Below are positions 17,501 through 24,754 of a stretch of DNA of 64,000 nt, in pieces. The notes beneath the pieces were generated by a model that worked only from the letters and a program-made list of their open reading frames with translations, had not been told where the DNA came from and searched no databases. The stretch spans positions 248,001 to 312,000 of the forward strand of contig NZ_JBFAHM010000008.1 in NCBI RefSeq assembly GCF_040654195.1. Direction: 5' to 3'. This DNA comes from Hamadaea sp013361475. GTDB taxonomy: Bacteria > Actinomycetota > Actinomycetes > Mycobacteriales > Micromonosporaceae. A program made the position numbers and the translations under genes. Position 1 is the stretch's first letter, and every line of letters starts with the position of its first letter.

Positions 17501-20370
17501 TCAACCAGGTCGCCGGGCAGCTCGGCATCGCCGCCGCGCAGACCCCGACCAACTTCGCCACCGCCACCGTCAAGGAACTGGCCGAGGCACTGGCCGAGCT
17601 GGAGCAGACCGCGTTGTCCGGAGACGCCGCCGCTCCCGTCGTCGCCGGAGCCGCGCCCTGGTCCCGGCCGTGGGCGGTGGACCTCGACGAACTGGTCCGG
17701 CCTGCGCGTACGGCGGTGGAGGAGAACGGTTCGTGGCGGGTCTACTCCGACGCGGACCACCGGCTCGCCGAACCTCTCCGGTACCGGCTCGAACGGGCCG
17801 GCGTCGGCGGCGGCGTCCTGGTCTGCCTGCCGGAGAACTGCACGGAACAGCAGCTCGAACTGGCTCTGCTCGGGGCCAAGGCGGTGTTGTCCGGCAAGCT
17901 CGGCAACCGCTTCGTCCTCGTCCAGCACGACCGCGGCGCGGCCGGGCTGGCCAAGACGCTGCGGCTGGAGGCGCCCGACCTCCGCGTGACGATCGTCCAC
18001 GTGCCGGCCGCCGCGGAGCTGTCGGAGCAGACCGTCGACTGGATCGTGGCCGAGGTCGCCTCGACCGCCCGGTTCGCGGAGGCGTTCTACGACGAGCAAG
18101 GGGTACGCCGGGTGCCGACGCTGCGCGTCCTCCCGTACGCCCCCGAGCGTACGCACCAGCTCCTGGGCGAGCCGGACGTGCTGCTCGTGACGGGTGGTGG
18201 CAAGGGCATCACCGCCGAGTGCGCCCTGGCCCTCGCCGGGGACAGCGGGGCGAAGCTGGCTCTGCTCGGCCGCTCCGATCCGGCGCAGGACGCCGAACTC
18301 GCCGCCAACCTCGACCGGATGCGGAGCCAGGGCGTCACCGTCGAGTACGCCCGGGCCGACGTCACCGACGCCGGTCAGGTCGCAGCGGCGGTGGCGGAGC
18401 TGACGGAGAAGCTGGGACAGGTCACCGCGGTGCTGCACGGCGCCGGCCGGAATGAACCGGCGTCGCTGACCACTGTGGAGATGAGCCACTTCGAGTCCAC
18501 GTTCGCGCCGAAACTCGGCGGTCTGCGCGCGGTGCTGGCCGCCGTCGACCCGGCGAAGCTGAAGCTGCTGGTCACGCTCGGCAGCATCATCGGCCGGGCC
18601 GGGCTGCGGGGCGAGGCGCACTACGCGACCGCGAACGACTGGCTGGCCGAGCTGACCCGCCAAGTCGGCCGCGACAACCCGGGGTGCCGTGCGCTCTGTC
18701 TGGAGTGGTCGGTCTGGTCCGGCGTCGGCATGGGTGAACGGCTGTCCGTCGTCGAGTCGCTGGCCCGCGACGGAGTCACCCCGATCACGCCGGAGCAGGG
18801 GATCGCCATCCTGCGGCGGCTCGTCGCCGACCCGGACGCGCCGACGGTGACCGTCATCTCCGGGCGTACCCAGGGCATCGACACCGTGCGCTACGACCTG
18901 CCGGACCTGCCCCTGCTGCGGTTCCTCGACCGGCCGCTGGTCCGGTACCACGGCGCCGAGCTGGTCAGCGAGGCCGAGCTGAGCGCCGGGTCGGACCTCT
19001 ACCTGGCCGATCACCTGCTGGACGGCAACCTGCTGTTCCCGGCGGTGTTCGGGATGGAGGCGATGGCCCAGGTCGCCGCGGCTGTGACCGGACGGACCGG
19101 TACGCCGGCCTTCGAGCAGGCCGAGTTCCTGCGGCCGATCGTGGTGCCCCCGTCGGGCCGTACGCGGATCCGCGTCGCGGCCGTCGTGACCGGACCGGAC
19201 ATCGTGGAAGTCGCCATCCACAGCGAGGAGACTGGGTTCGCCGCCGACCACTTCCGGGCCCGATTGCGCTATGACGCGCCGCCCATCCCGGACGGGCCGC
19301 CCGAGCAGGTCACCGGACTGCCGGTGGTGCCGCTCGACCCGGCGTCGGAGTTGTACGGGCCGGTGCTGTTCCAGGGCGACCGGTTCCAGCGGCTGCGGGC
19401 GTACCACCGGGCCGCCGCCCGGCACGTCGACGCGGATGTCGCCGCCGACCGCGGTACGCCGTGGTTCGCCGGGTTCCTCCCGGCCGACCTCCTGCTCGGC
19501 GATCCCGGCGTACGCGACGCGCTGATGCACGGCAACCAGGTGTGCGTACCGGATGCGACTCTGTTGCCGCAGGGCATCGAGCGGATCTGGTCGGCCGGGC
19601 CGGTGATGTTCGACGCCGAGGCGTTGCGGTTCGCCGCGACCGAGCGGTCGCGCGACGGCGACACCTACGTCTACGACATCGCCCTGCGGACGCCCGACGG
19701 CACGGTGATCGAGCGGTGGGAGGGCTTGCGCCTGCGCGCCGTACGCAAGAACGACGGCTCCGGGCCGTGGGTCGCGCCCCTGCTCGGCCCGTACTTGGAG
19801 CGGTCGCTCGGTGACCTGCTGGGGGCCGAGATCGCGGTGACCGTCGAACCTGACGAGGCCGACGCCTACCCCGGCGATCTGATCGCCCAGCGGCGAGCCC
19901 GGACGGCGTTGGCGGCGAGCCGGTCGCTGGGCCGCCCCGTCAAGATCGCTTATCGCACGGACGGTCGTCCGGAACTGGCCGGCGGCGACCGGGTCTCCAG
20001 CGCGCACAAGGCCGGTCTGACCCTGTGCGTCAGCGGCAGCGGCCCGCTCGGTTGCGACGTCGACCTCGCCTCGGCCCGGTCCGACGAGGACTGGCAGCGG
20101 CTGCTCGGCTCGCTGAAGATGCTGGCCGACCTCGTCGCCCAGGAGCCGGGGGAGACCGCCGACACCGCGGGCGTCCGCGTCTGGGCGGCGATCGAGTGCC
20201 TGCAGAAGGCGGGGCAGCCGCCACGCGGCCCGCTGACCCTGCTGCACGCGCAGCGGTCCGGGTGGGTCGTCTTCTCCTACGGCGAGCTGCGGATCGCGAC
20301 GTTTGTCACCAAGGTGCGCGGCGTCACCGAGCCGGTGGTGTTCGCCGTGCTGACGGAAGGGCGGAACTGA
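14587..20370 (+). CDS. pksE: Enediyne-type iterative polyketide synthase (PksE): KS-AT-ACP-KR-DH-PPTase
   Basis: 1927 residues in the PksE domain order. The ketosynthase has Cys211 in DGACSSSLLS, His344 in EGHGTGTAVGD and His384 in GHTKAAAG. The acyltransferase has Ser656 in VGHSLGELSA. The ACP has LHLSSI near residue 964. The ketoreductase NADPH loop starts near 1199 (LLVTGGGKGITAE), with Tyr1346 in YATANDW. The dehydratase has His1476 in YLADHLLDG. The C-terminal integrated phosphopantetheinyl transferase has GCDVD (Asp1824, Asp1826). Such enzymes build a linear polyene that the E10-type thioesterase releases. In the PPTase motif WAAIECLQKAG, Ile1869 stands where general PPTases have Lys. 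GGAGG precedes the start. Confidence 0.95.
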   Translation: MTRIAIVGMACRYPDATSPRELWENAVSGRRAFRRLPDVRMRLADYYDPDPSTPDRFYARNAAVIEGYEFNRVAYKVAGSTYRSTDLTHWLALDVAAMALADAGFPMAEGLPRERTGVVVGNSLTGEFSRANQLRLRWPFVRRMVAAALKEQDWNDDQLGTFLDEFEATFKSPFPEIDEDTLAGGLSNTIAGRICNHFDLKGGGYTVDGACSSSLLSVATACKGLVDGELDVVVAGGVDLSIDPFEIIGFAKTGALATGEMKVYDKGSNGFWPGEGCGMVVLMREDDARKAGHRIYATVAGWGISSDGKGGITRPEVSGYQLALRRAYARAGFGIETVPLFEGHGTGTAVGDSTELRALTLARDTAGATGQPAAISSIKAMIGHTKAAAGVAGLIKAAMAVHHHVLPPAIGCPDPHELLVEDGAQLRVLRKAEPFPEGSAIRAGITAMGFGGINTHIVLENDGHRRRRVGLDTRTKALASSLQDAELLTVDAASAAELRDRLVQLAEFVPTVAYAQLADVAVTLHKELRELPYRAAVVTSSPEDAERRLRGLIEKLDAGETTVFAADGRSFLGHAAGPGRIGYLFPGQGSGRTMGGGALRRRFAEADEVYARSGLPEAADLVATEVAQPRIATGTLAGLRVLATLGLDATVAVGHSLGELSALHWAGAFDEQTLLDVAKVRGAAMSQHSQRGTMASVEAGAETVERLMADLPVVVAGFNGPKQTVIAGTHDAVDEVCSRARDAGFAAARLRVSHAFHSPLVAPSAEAFATAIAEETFAPLGRRVVSTVTGEPLAADADLRALLGRQITEPVQFSQAVAIAAKEVDLFVEVGPGRVLSGLASSAVDVPAVALDTDDESLAGVLRVVAAAFVVNAAPVDAALFHGRLSRPLKIGAEFSFFASPCESAPQVSITATKRAAVVERAPVEQVEGESIMDMLRRMASERAELPLDLVREDSRLLDDLHLSSITVGQVVNQVAGQLGIAAAQTPTNFATATVKELAEALAELEQTALSGDAAAPVVAGAAPWSRPWAVDLDELVRPARTAVEENGSWRVYSDADHRLAEPLRYRLERAGVGGGVLVCLPENCTEQQLELALLGAKAVLSGKLGNRFVLVQHDRGAAGLAKTLRLEAPDLRVTIVHVPAAAELSEQTVDWIVAEVASTARFAEAFYDEQGVRRVPTLRVLPYAPERTHQLLGEPDVLLVTGGGKGITAECALALAGDSGAKLALLGRSDPAQDAELAANLDRMRSQGVTVEYARADVTDAGQVAAAVAELTEKLGQVTAVLHGAGRNEPASLTTVEMSHFESTFAPKLGGLRAVLAAVDPAKLKLLVTLGSIIGRAGLRGEAHYATANDWLAELTRQVGRDNPGCRALCLEWSVWSGVGMGERLSVVESLARDGVTPITPEQGIAILRRLVADPDAPTVTVISGRTQGIDTVRYDLPDLPLLRFLDRPLVRYHGAELVSEAELSAGSDLYLADHLLDGNLLFPAVFGMEAMAQVAAAVTGRTGTPAFEQAEFLRPIVVPPSGRTRIRVAAVVTGPDIVEVAIHSEETGFAADHFRARLRYDAPPIPDGPPEQVTGLPVVPLDPASELYGPVLFQGDRFQRLRAYHRAAARHVDADVAADRGTPWFAGFLPADLLLGDPGVRDALMHGNQVCVPDATLLPQGIERIWSAGPVMFDAEALRFAATERSRDGDTYVYDIALRTPDGTVIERWEGLRLRAVRKNDGSGPWVAPLLGPYLERSLGDLLGAEIAVTVEPDEADAYPGDLIAQRRARTALAASRSLGRPVKIAYRTDGRPELAGGDRVSSAHKAGLTLCVSGSGPLGCDVDLASARSDEDWQRLLGSLKMLADLVAQEPGETADTAGVRVWAAIECLQKAGQPPRGPLTLLHAQRSGWVVFSYGELRIATFVTKVRGVTEPVVFAVLTEGRN

Positions 20371-20371
20371 G

Positions 20372-20815
20372 GTGGAGCGCTACTACGAGTACAGGCACGT
20401 CGTCGGGTTCGAGGAGACCAACCTCGTCGGCAACGTGTACTACGTGAACTACTTGCGCTGGCAGGGCCGCTGCCGGGAGATGTTCCTCAAGGAGCGCGCC
20501 CCCGCGGTGCTGGCCGACGTGCGCGACGACCTGAAGCTGTTCACGTTGAAGGTCGACTGCGAGTTCTTCGCGGAGATCACCGCGTTCGACGAGCTGTCGA
20601 TCCGGATGCACCTGCTCGAACTCGCCCAGACGCAGGTCCACTTCGGATTCGACTACGTCCGGCTGGGACCGGACGGCGCCGAGACCCTCGTGGCCCGCGG
20701 ATCGCAGCGGGTGGCCTGCATGCGGGGGCCGAACACGCGCACTGTGCCGTCGCGCGTCCCCGAGGCGCTCGTGCAGGCGCTGGAACCGTACCTGCTCGCC
20801 TCGGCGCGGAGCTGA
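20372..20815 (+). CDS. Enediyne PKS thioesterase, hotdog fold (E10/CalE7-like)
   Basis: 147 residues, the expected size of the hotdog-fold thioesterase paired with PksE. The opening YYEYRHVVGFEETNLVGNVYYVNYLRWQGRCRE contains the ETNLVGNVYYVNYLRWQG core typical of E10 proteins, which hydrolyse the ACP-bound polyene and may decarboxylate it. These enzymes lack the catalytic Asp of 4-hydroxybenzoyl-CoA thioesterases. The start GTG is one base past the pksE stop, so the two are translationally coupled. Confidence 0.93.
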   Translation: MERYYEYRHVVGFEETNLVGNVYYVNYLRWQGRCREMFLKERAPAVLADVRDDLKLFTLKVDCEFFAEITAFDELSIRMHLLELAQTQVHFGFDYVRLGPDGAETLVARGSQRVACMRGPNTRTVPSRVPEALVQALEPYLLASARS

Positions 20816-20817
20816 CG

Positions 20818-21351
20818 GTGAGCGTACACGCGGGATCGGCCGAGCTGGCCGACACGAAATCGCTGCGGCGGGCCTTCGGGACGTTCGCCACCGGCGTCAC
20901 GGTCGTGACCGTCGGTGGCGACATCCCCCACGGGATGACCGCCAACTCCTTCACCAGCGTCTCGCTCGACCCGCCGCTCGTGCTGGTCTGCGTCGACCGG
21001 GGCGCGGTGATGCACAGTGTCCTGTGCGACGCGGGGCAGTTCGCGGTGTCCGTCCTGGCCGAACGCCAGGCCGGGCTGGCCCGCTACTTCGCCGACAACC
21101 ACCGGCCGCTCGGCGCCGACCAGTTCGACGCGGTCGACTGGGTCCCCGGCCCGGTCACCGGCGCGCCCCTCATCACGGACGCGTTGTGCCACTTCGAGTG
21201 CGAGGTGCAGCGGGCGTACGCCGGCGGGGATCACACGATCTTCCTCGGCCGCCTGGTCTGGCTCAGCCGGACCGACGAGGAGGAGGCCCTGCTCTTCCTG
21301 CGGGGCCGCTTCCGGCAGCTGGAACCGGCCCGGAACGAGGTGACCTCATGA
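20818..21351 (+). CDS. Flavin reductase (FMN-binding split-barrel, HpaC/SgcE6-like)
   Basis: 177 residues of the flavin reductase family. Family features are RRAFGTFATGVTVVTVGGD, HGMTANSFTSVSLDPPLVLVCVD, the SVLAERQAGLARYFA block and a GDHTIFLGRLVWL C-terminal strand with the conserved DH. It starts two bases after the thioesterase stop. Such reductases supply reduced flavin to a separate oxygenase; the acyl-CoA-dehydrogenase-like gene at 7527 is the only candidate oxygenase of the right class in the window. That pairing is inferred. Confidence 0.9.
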   Translation: MSVHAGSAELADTKSLRRAFGTFATGVTVVTVGGDIPHGMTANSFTSVSLDPPLVLVCVDRGAVMHSVLCDAGQFAVSVLAERQAGLARYFADNHRPLGADQFDAVDWVPGPVTGAPLITDALCHFECEVQRAYAGGDHTIFLGRLVWLSRTDEEEALLFLRGRFRQLEPARNEVTS

Positions 21352-21425
21352 CCGGCCTTCGGCCGGGCATCGGCCAACTCAGTCTTAGTCGTGCGAGCGC
21401 CGGCCGCAGGTCGGTGATCGCATGA
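21348..21425 (+). CDS. 25-residue ORF bridging the flavin reductase and P450 genes
   Basis: ATG at 21348 overlaps the reductase stop (ATGA), and its TGA at 21423-21425 overlaps the P450 ATG (ATGA). The product would be MTGLRPGIGQLSLSRASAGR followed by RSVIA. It may be a real small peptide or a leader that carries ribosomes from the reductase to the P450. It is basic, with no membrane segment or Cys. The double overlap is the only evidence that it is translated. Confidence 0.45.
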   Translation: MTGLRPGIGQLSLSRASAGRRSVIA

Positions 21426-22774
21426 CCACCGCCGCCGTGCATCCGCCGACCTCGCCGTGGCATCTCGCGATGCGGATGCTGGTCGTGATGACCCAGGACC
21501 GGATCGGCATGATGTCGTCGGCCGCCGAACAGTACGGCGACGCGTCCCGGCTGCGGGTCGGGCACAAGACGCTCTACTTCTTCAACCATCCCGACTATGC
21601 CAAGCATGTGCTGGCCGACAACGCCGCCAACTATCACAAGGGCATCGGCCTCGTGCACGCCCGGCGGGCGCTCGGCGACGGGCTGCTCACCAGCGAGGGA
21701 GACCTCTGGCGCAAGCAGCGCAAGGTCATCCAGCCCGCGTTCCAGAGCCGCCGCATCGCCGCCCAGGCGGGGGTCATCGCCGTCCAGGCTCAGCAGCTCG
21801 TCGACCGGCTCAAGGCGTACCAGGGGCGGGGGCCGGTCGACGTCGTCCGCGAGATGACCGGCCTCACCCTCGGCGTCCTCGGTCAGACGCTGCTCGACGC
21901 GGATCTGGGGGCGTACGGGGACATCGGGTCGCACTTCAGCGCGGTCCAGGACCAGGCCATGTTCGAGCTGGAGACGCTCAGCATGGTCCCGACCTGGATT
22001 CCGCTGCCACGCCAGCGGCGGTTCCGCCGGGCGCGCGGTGCGCTGGAGGAGATCGTCCGCCGGCTGGTCGCGGCCCGCGGCGACACCGTCGACCGCGACG
22101 ACGTGCTGTCCCGGCTCATCATCTCCACCCGCGCCGAGCCCGACCCCAAGGTCGGTCGCGAGCGCCTGCGCGACGAGCTGGTCACCCTGCTGCTCGCCGG
22201 TCATGAGACCACCGCGAGCACGCTCAGCTGGGCGCTCCATCTGATCGACAAGAACCCAGGGGTACGCGAAAAGCTGCACGCGGAGGCGGTGGAGGTCCTC
22301 GGCGACCGGCTGCCCGACTTCGACGACCTGGGCCGGCTGCGCTACACAGCAACGGTGGTGGACGAGGTCATGCGCCTGTTCCCGCCGGTGTGGCTGTTGC
22401 CGCGCAAGGCGTTGGCCGACGACGTCGTCGGCGGTTATCACGTGCCGGCCGGGGCGGACGTGGTGATCAGCCCGTTCACGATGCACCGCCATCCGGCGTT
22501 CTGGCGCGATCCGGAGCGGTTCGATCCCGAACGGTTCGATCCGTCGACGCCGACCGACCGCCCCCGGTACGCGTACATCCCGTTCGGCGCCGGACCCCGG
22601 TTCTGCGTCGGCAACCACCTCGGGCTGATGGAGGCCACGATCGTGCTCGCCATGCTGGCCCGGGACCTGCGGCTGGAGCAGGCCCCCGGCTACGAGGTCG
22701 TGCCCGAGCCGATGCTGTCGCTGCGGATCCGGGGTGGCCTGCCGATGACCGTCCACAAGCCGGGGAGCCGCTAG
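21422..22774 (+). CDS. Cytochrome P450 (CYP102/CYP4-like bacterial type)
   Basis: 450 residues, longer than the P450 at 4718 and of a different class resembling fatty-acid and polyene hydroxylases. The I-helix is LLAGHETTASTLSWALHLI, the ExxR region is VVDEVMRLFPPVW, the PERF region is DPERFDPERFDP, and the heme loop is FGAGPRFCVGNHLGLMEA with the Cys ligand. It is the last gene of the pksE-thioesterase-reductase string. Oxidation of the polyketide product is inferred. Confidence 0.93.
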   Translation: MTTAAVHPPTSPWHLAMRMLVVMTQDRIGMMSSAAEQYGDASRLRVGHKTLYFFNHPDYAKHVLADNAANYHKGIGLVHARRALGDGLLTSEGDLWRKQRKVIQPAFQSRRIAAQAGVIAVQAQQLVDRLKAYQGRGPVDVVREMTGLTLGVLGQTLLDADLGAYGDIGSHFSAVQDQAMFELETLSMVPTWIPLPRQRRFRRARGALEEIVRRLVAARGDTVDRDDVLSRLIISTRAEPDPKVGRERLRDELVTLLLAGHETTASTLSWALHLIDKNPGVREKLHAEAVEVLGDRLPDFDDLGRLRYTATVVDEVMRLFPPVWLLPRKALADDVVGGYHVPAGADVVISPFTMHRHPAFWRDPERFDPERFDPSTPTDRPRYAYIPFGAGPRFCVGNHLGLMEATIVLAMLARDLRLEQAPGYEVVPEPMLSLRIRGGLPMTVHKPGSR

Positions 22775-22810
22775 GGCGAGCCGCCGGGAGTGCGGTCGGC
22801 TCGATGAGCC

Positions 22811-22840
22811 GGCGGCCTGGGTTCGCCGACCCGGGCCGCC
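22811..22840. terminator. Hairpin closing the PKS operon
   Basis: GGCGGCCTGGGT (22811-22822) pairs with ACCCGGGCCGCC (22829-22840), with one G-U wobble, between the convergent P450 and AraC genes. Confidence 0.55.
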
Positions 22841-22846
22841 TTCGTC

Positions 22847-23617
22847 TCAGACCTGTTCCAGCGCGACTTCCAAGGCCGCCGTACGCACGTCCAGCAACGC
22901 CAGCAGCACCGGCGGATCGAGGTGCCGGGCCGGTTGCAGCAACGCGTCGCAGCCCTCGACGGCGGCGCCGGGGCGCACGGCGATCGGGCCGCAGGTGGCG
23001 ACCTCGGTCAGGTCGTCGTTGCGGGCCGTCTCGGCGCCTTTGGGCACCGAGTGCATCAGCAGGTACCACATCCCGGCCGGGACCTGTTCGATGAGGAACG
23101 GCCCCGGTTCCCGCAGCACCGCGCAGGCGACCGGACGCCCTTCCGGGAGGCGATCCCGGAAGAGCCCGGCGAAGATGAGCCGCCGGCGCGGGCTCGGCTT
23201 GGCGTGCCGGATGATGCCGCTGACCGTGGCCGGCGGGGCGCCCGTGGCGTACCCGGGGGTGCCGGTGCGGATCTCGGCGGTGACCCCGCGCTGCCGCCGA
23301 TACGTCGTCGGCGACAGCCCGACGCTGCGGGTGAACCGGGAACTGAAGGTGCCGACGCTGGTGTAGCCGACCCGCAGGCTGATGTCCGAGACGTTGTACG
23401 ACGTCGAGATCAGCAGCCGTTTGGCCTGCTCCAGGCGCAGTGCCGAGAGGAACCGGCCGGGGGAGACCCCGGTGACCCGCTGGAACATGCGGGAGAAGTG
23501 GAACTTGCTGAACATCGCCGTCCGGGCCATGTCGTCGACCGTGAGCTGTTCGTCGAGGTTTTCGCGCATCAGCGTGATGACCCGCTCGACTGCTCGCTCC
23601 GCGGTGTGGTCCGCCAT
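22847..23617 (-). CDS. AraC-family regulator with N-terminal DNA-binding domain
   Basis: 256 residues. The two helix-turn-helix motifs of the AraC family lie at the N-terminus, about residues 8-110 (LTVDDMARTAMFSKFHFSRMF, then YNVSDISLRVGYTSVGTFSSRF). The C-terminal 130 residues form a separate domain with no motif I can name. AraC regulators usually carry their ligand domain N-terminally, so this is the MarA/Rob-like order. It is convergent with the PKS operon and is a candidate pathway regulator by position. Confidence 0.85.
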   Translation of the reverse strand: MADHTAERAVERVITLMRENLDEQLTVDDMARTAMFSKFHFSRMFQRVTGVSPGRFLSALRLEQAKRLLISTSYNVSDISLRVGYTSVGTFSSRFTRSVGLSPTTYRRQRGVTAEIRTGTPGYATGAPPATVSGIIRHAKPSPRRRLIFAGLFRDRLPEGRPVACAVLREPGPFLIEQVPAGMWYLLMHSVPKGAETARNDDLTEVATCGPIAVRPGAAVEGCDALLQPARHLDPPVLLALLDVRTAALEVALEQV

Positions 23618-24020
23618 CGGTGCCTCCCCCTTGGCCGTCGCATCACTGTCCCCGCTGGTCGGTGATGCTAGGGAGGGGGTATCGGCCGATCAATCACGAC
23701 GCCGACGGCTGGCGTCCACACCGGACGATTGCGGATCAGGGCTGAGCTGCTGTGATGGCGTGCTCACGGACCGGAGTGGGACTGCGGAAAGAGCAACAAT
23801 ATGGAAAGGGGCGGGTGGTGATTTCCACTATCCATGTGCGGGGAGATTATCCCGGAATTCCCGCGATCGTCGTCCTGTTCCTGACACTACACTTGCGATC
23901 GTCGAGCGGTCGAGCTATGGCCGGACAATAGAATTCTCCGGGCCGGGATCTGCTTGCCGGAAAAAGATCAAGCATGCAACTATGAGGCATGGCTCAGCGG
24001 ACACCGATGGCACCGTAAGT
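23618..24020. other. Intergenic region between AraC and MerR regulators, no gene seen
   Basis: About 400 bases with lower GC than the surroundings and no credible coding frame. A small inverted repeat, GCATCAC (23640-23646) with GTGATGC (23662-23668), lies 23 bases upstream of the AraC gene and could be an autoregulatory site. The promoters of both divergent regulators must lie here. Confidence 0.5.
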
Positions 24021-24656
24021 ATGAAGATCTCGCACCTCAGCCGGCGCAGCGGAGTCCCGGTCCCGACGATCAAGTTCTATCTGCGGGAGCAGCTGCTGCC
24101 ACCGGGCATCCCGACCGCCCGCAACCAGGCCGAGTACGACGAGACCCACCTCAACCGCCTGCGCCTGATCCGGCTGCTGGCCGGGGCCGGCATGATGAGC
24201 CTGGCCTCGGTGCGCGAAGTGCTCGCCGCCATCGACAGCCGCTGCCTGTCGCCGCATCACCTGGCCCAGATCGTCAGCCGGGCGCTGCTGCCCGAGCAGT
24301 CGGTGCCGCCGAGCTGCATCGAGGCCGAGGACTTCGCCGCCCGCCAGGTCGACCGGATCATCACCGACGCCGGCTGGTGCATCCGCGGCGAGGCGCCGGA
24401 GCGCGAGAGCCTCGTGCGCGTCGTCGCGGCGCTGGAGGCGCTGGGTGTGCCGATCCGCTCCGGCTGGTTCCAGCCCTACATGGAGGCCGCCGGGCGGCTG
24501 GCGATCCGGGAGATCGACCAGCAGCTTTCCGGGGACAACGGGCCGACGGTGGTCGCCCGCGTCGTCCTCTTCGAAGTCGCGTTCGCCATCATTCGCCGGA
24601 TGGCTTACACGCATCATCTCGGAATGCGTACGGCAATGGAGGGTCCGGACACTTAG
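24021..24656 (+). CDS. MerR-family transcriptional regulator
   Basis: 211 residues. The N-terminal winged helix-turn-helix is MKISHLSRRSGVPVPTIKFYLREQLLPP followed by YDETHLNRLRLIRLL, the standard MerR layout. The C-terminal part (about residues 75-211) is an uncharacterised, largely helical effector region. The start at 24021 places the MerR Met at the usual position; an upstream in-frame ATG at 23982 is possible. A membrane protein gene follows 98 bases downstream and may be its target. Confidence 0.85.
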   Translation: MKISHLSRRSGVPVPTIKFYLREQLLPPGIPTARNQAEYDETHLNRLRLIRLLAGAGMMSLASVREVLAAIDSRCLSPHHLAQIVSRALLPEQSVPPSCIEAEDFAARQVDRIITDAGWCIRGEAPERESLVRVVAALEALGVPIRSGWFQPYMEAAGRLAIREIDQQLSGDNGPTVVARVVLFEVAFAIIRRMAYTHHLGMRTAMEGPDT

Positions 24657-24754
24657 CGAATTGTGGTGGAGCACTTTTCGAGAAGACACGAGAATGGCGT
24701 ACGCGGGACCATTGCGCTGGCCGGAACGGCGTGTCTTTCGAGAGGACGATCCCC

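Noticed and set aside
16423..20247. 1274-residue open frame on the strand opposite pksE
   Set aside because: Composition is Arg/Gly/Pro/Val-rich as expected of a high-GC antisense shadow, with no recognisable domain.
22847..23617. AraC gene considered a DNA-repair Ada-type protein
   Set aside because: No methyl-acceptor Cys domain is present; only the two HTH motifs are clear.
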